A stretch of DNA of 14,687 bases, taken from contig QHZK01000020.1 of NCBI GenBank assembly GCA_003224635.1, positions 1-14,687 of the forward strand, read 5' to 3'. The notes below the pieces were generated by a model. That model was not told where the DNA came from and did no database searches. It worked only from the letters and a program-made list of their open reading frames with translations. Below, one piece after another: positions 14,472 through 14,687 of this stretch. This DNA is from Acidobacteriota bacterium. GTDB lineage: Bacteria; Acidobacteriota; Terriglobia; UBA7540. Numbering within the stretch: position 1 is the first letter of the stretch; each line of letters starts with the position of its first letter. Both the position numbers and the translations under genes were made by a program.

Positions 14472-14687
14472 CTACTGTGGGCTGCTCGACTGGCGGATCG
14501 AGTTCTCTAAGGTCGTATCAAGTCGTTCCAACTGATCTTGGAGTTCGCTGAGCTTCGCCCGCTCGACCCGCACTTCGTCTTCACACTCTGTCTCTTTTGT
14601 TTGCCGGTCTTGCTCTTCGCTCGCCGACGGTTCGAGGTTCGCCCTGAGTTGGGCGAGCGCGTCTTCAATCGCTTTCCGGTCGGTCGG
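14472..14687 (-). CDS. C-terminus of an unidentified coiled-coil protein (partial, runs off right edge)
   Basis: A minus-strand frame is open from the window end to TAG (14474-14472), giving 71 residues. It is strongly charged and helical: DALAQLRANLEPS, QDRQTKETECEDEVRVERAK, then LSELQDQLERLDTTLENS with leucines spaced as in a coiled coil, and a polar end RQSSSPQ. Codon third positions are mostly G or C, as in neighbouring genes. No domain identifies it. It stands 43 bases before cutA and is co-directional. Confidence 0.65.
   Translation of the reverse strand, partial: PTDRKAIEDALAQLRANLEPSASEEQDRQTKETECEDEVRVERAKLSELQDQLERLDTTLENSIRQSSSPQ

Noticed and set aside
1..14687. CRISPR array, prophage, insertion sequence or tRNA/rRNA gene
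   Set aside because: No regularly spaced repeats, no transposase or phage motifs, and no RNA gene structures were found on reading both strands.

Overview
The window is GC-rich bacterial chromosome. It most likely comes from an acidobacterium (Bryobacter/Solibacter-like or a relative). The grounds are inference from gene style: an Oar-type TonB-dependent receptor with an N-terminal carboxypeptidase-regulatory-like domain and a PLNGR plug motif, long lipid-free TPR proteins beside it, a FecR-domain protein with a C-terminal membrane anchor, a PVA-dehydrogenase-like quinohaemoprotein, and short palindromic intergenic repeats. No marker gene settles the taxonomy. Nearly everything is on the minus strand. 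The exceptions are a ferredoxin-NADP reductase gene and the tail of a membrane-protein gene at the left edge.

Left part (1-5000). The plus-strand tail of an unknown membrane protein is followed by three REP-like palindromes and a strong terminator for the minus-strand FecR-domain gene. That gene has a good sigma70-type promoter at 1226-1254 with a 10-bp perfect palindrome in its spacer. Upstream lie an unexplained 338-base gap with inverted repeats, a UDP-glucose 6-dehydrogenase (UDP-glucuronate supply for envelope polysaccharide), and an exported enzyme with an N-terminal cytochrome c domain and a PQQ beta-propeller.

Middle (5000-7070). A flavin-dependent ferredoxin-NADP reductase is divergent from the PQQ enzyme. 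A gene-poor stretch with a possible decayed ORF follows, then a small SnoaL/NTF2-fold protein with its own promoter and an open N-terminal extension that is probably not translated with it.

Right part (7070-14687). A co-directional module runs on the minus strand: a 1105-residue TonB-dependent receptor, then two tandem paralogous TPR proteins (13 and 11 repeats), all apparently exported or membrane-anchored. This is probably an outer-membrane uptake or surface module, but no substrate can be read from it. Just upstream of the receptor is a frameshifted remnant of a second receptor of the same family. A cutA gene and the coiled-coil C-terminus of an unidentified gene close the window.

I found no CRISPR array, phage, insertion sequence, RNA gene or obvious defence system. 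The least explained items are the tandem TPR pair tied to the receptor, the receptor remnant, the 1350-1422 inverted repeats, and the open frames at 6013-6304 and 6708-6926.
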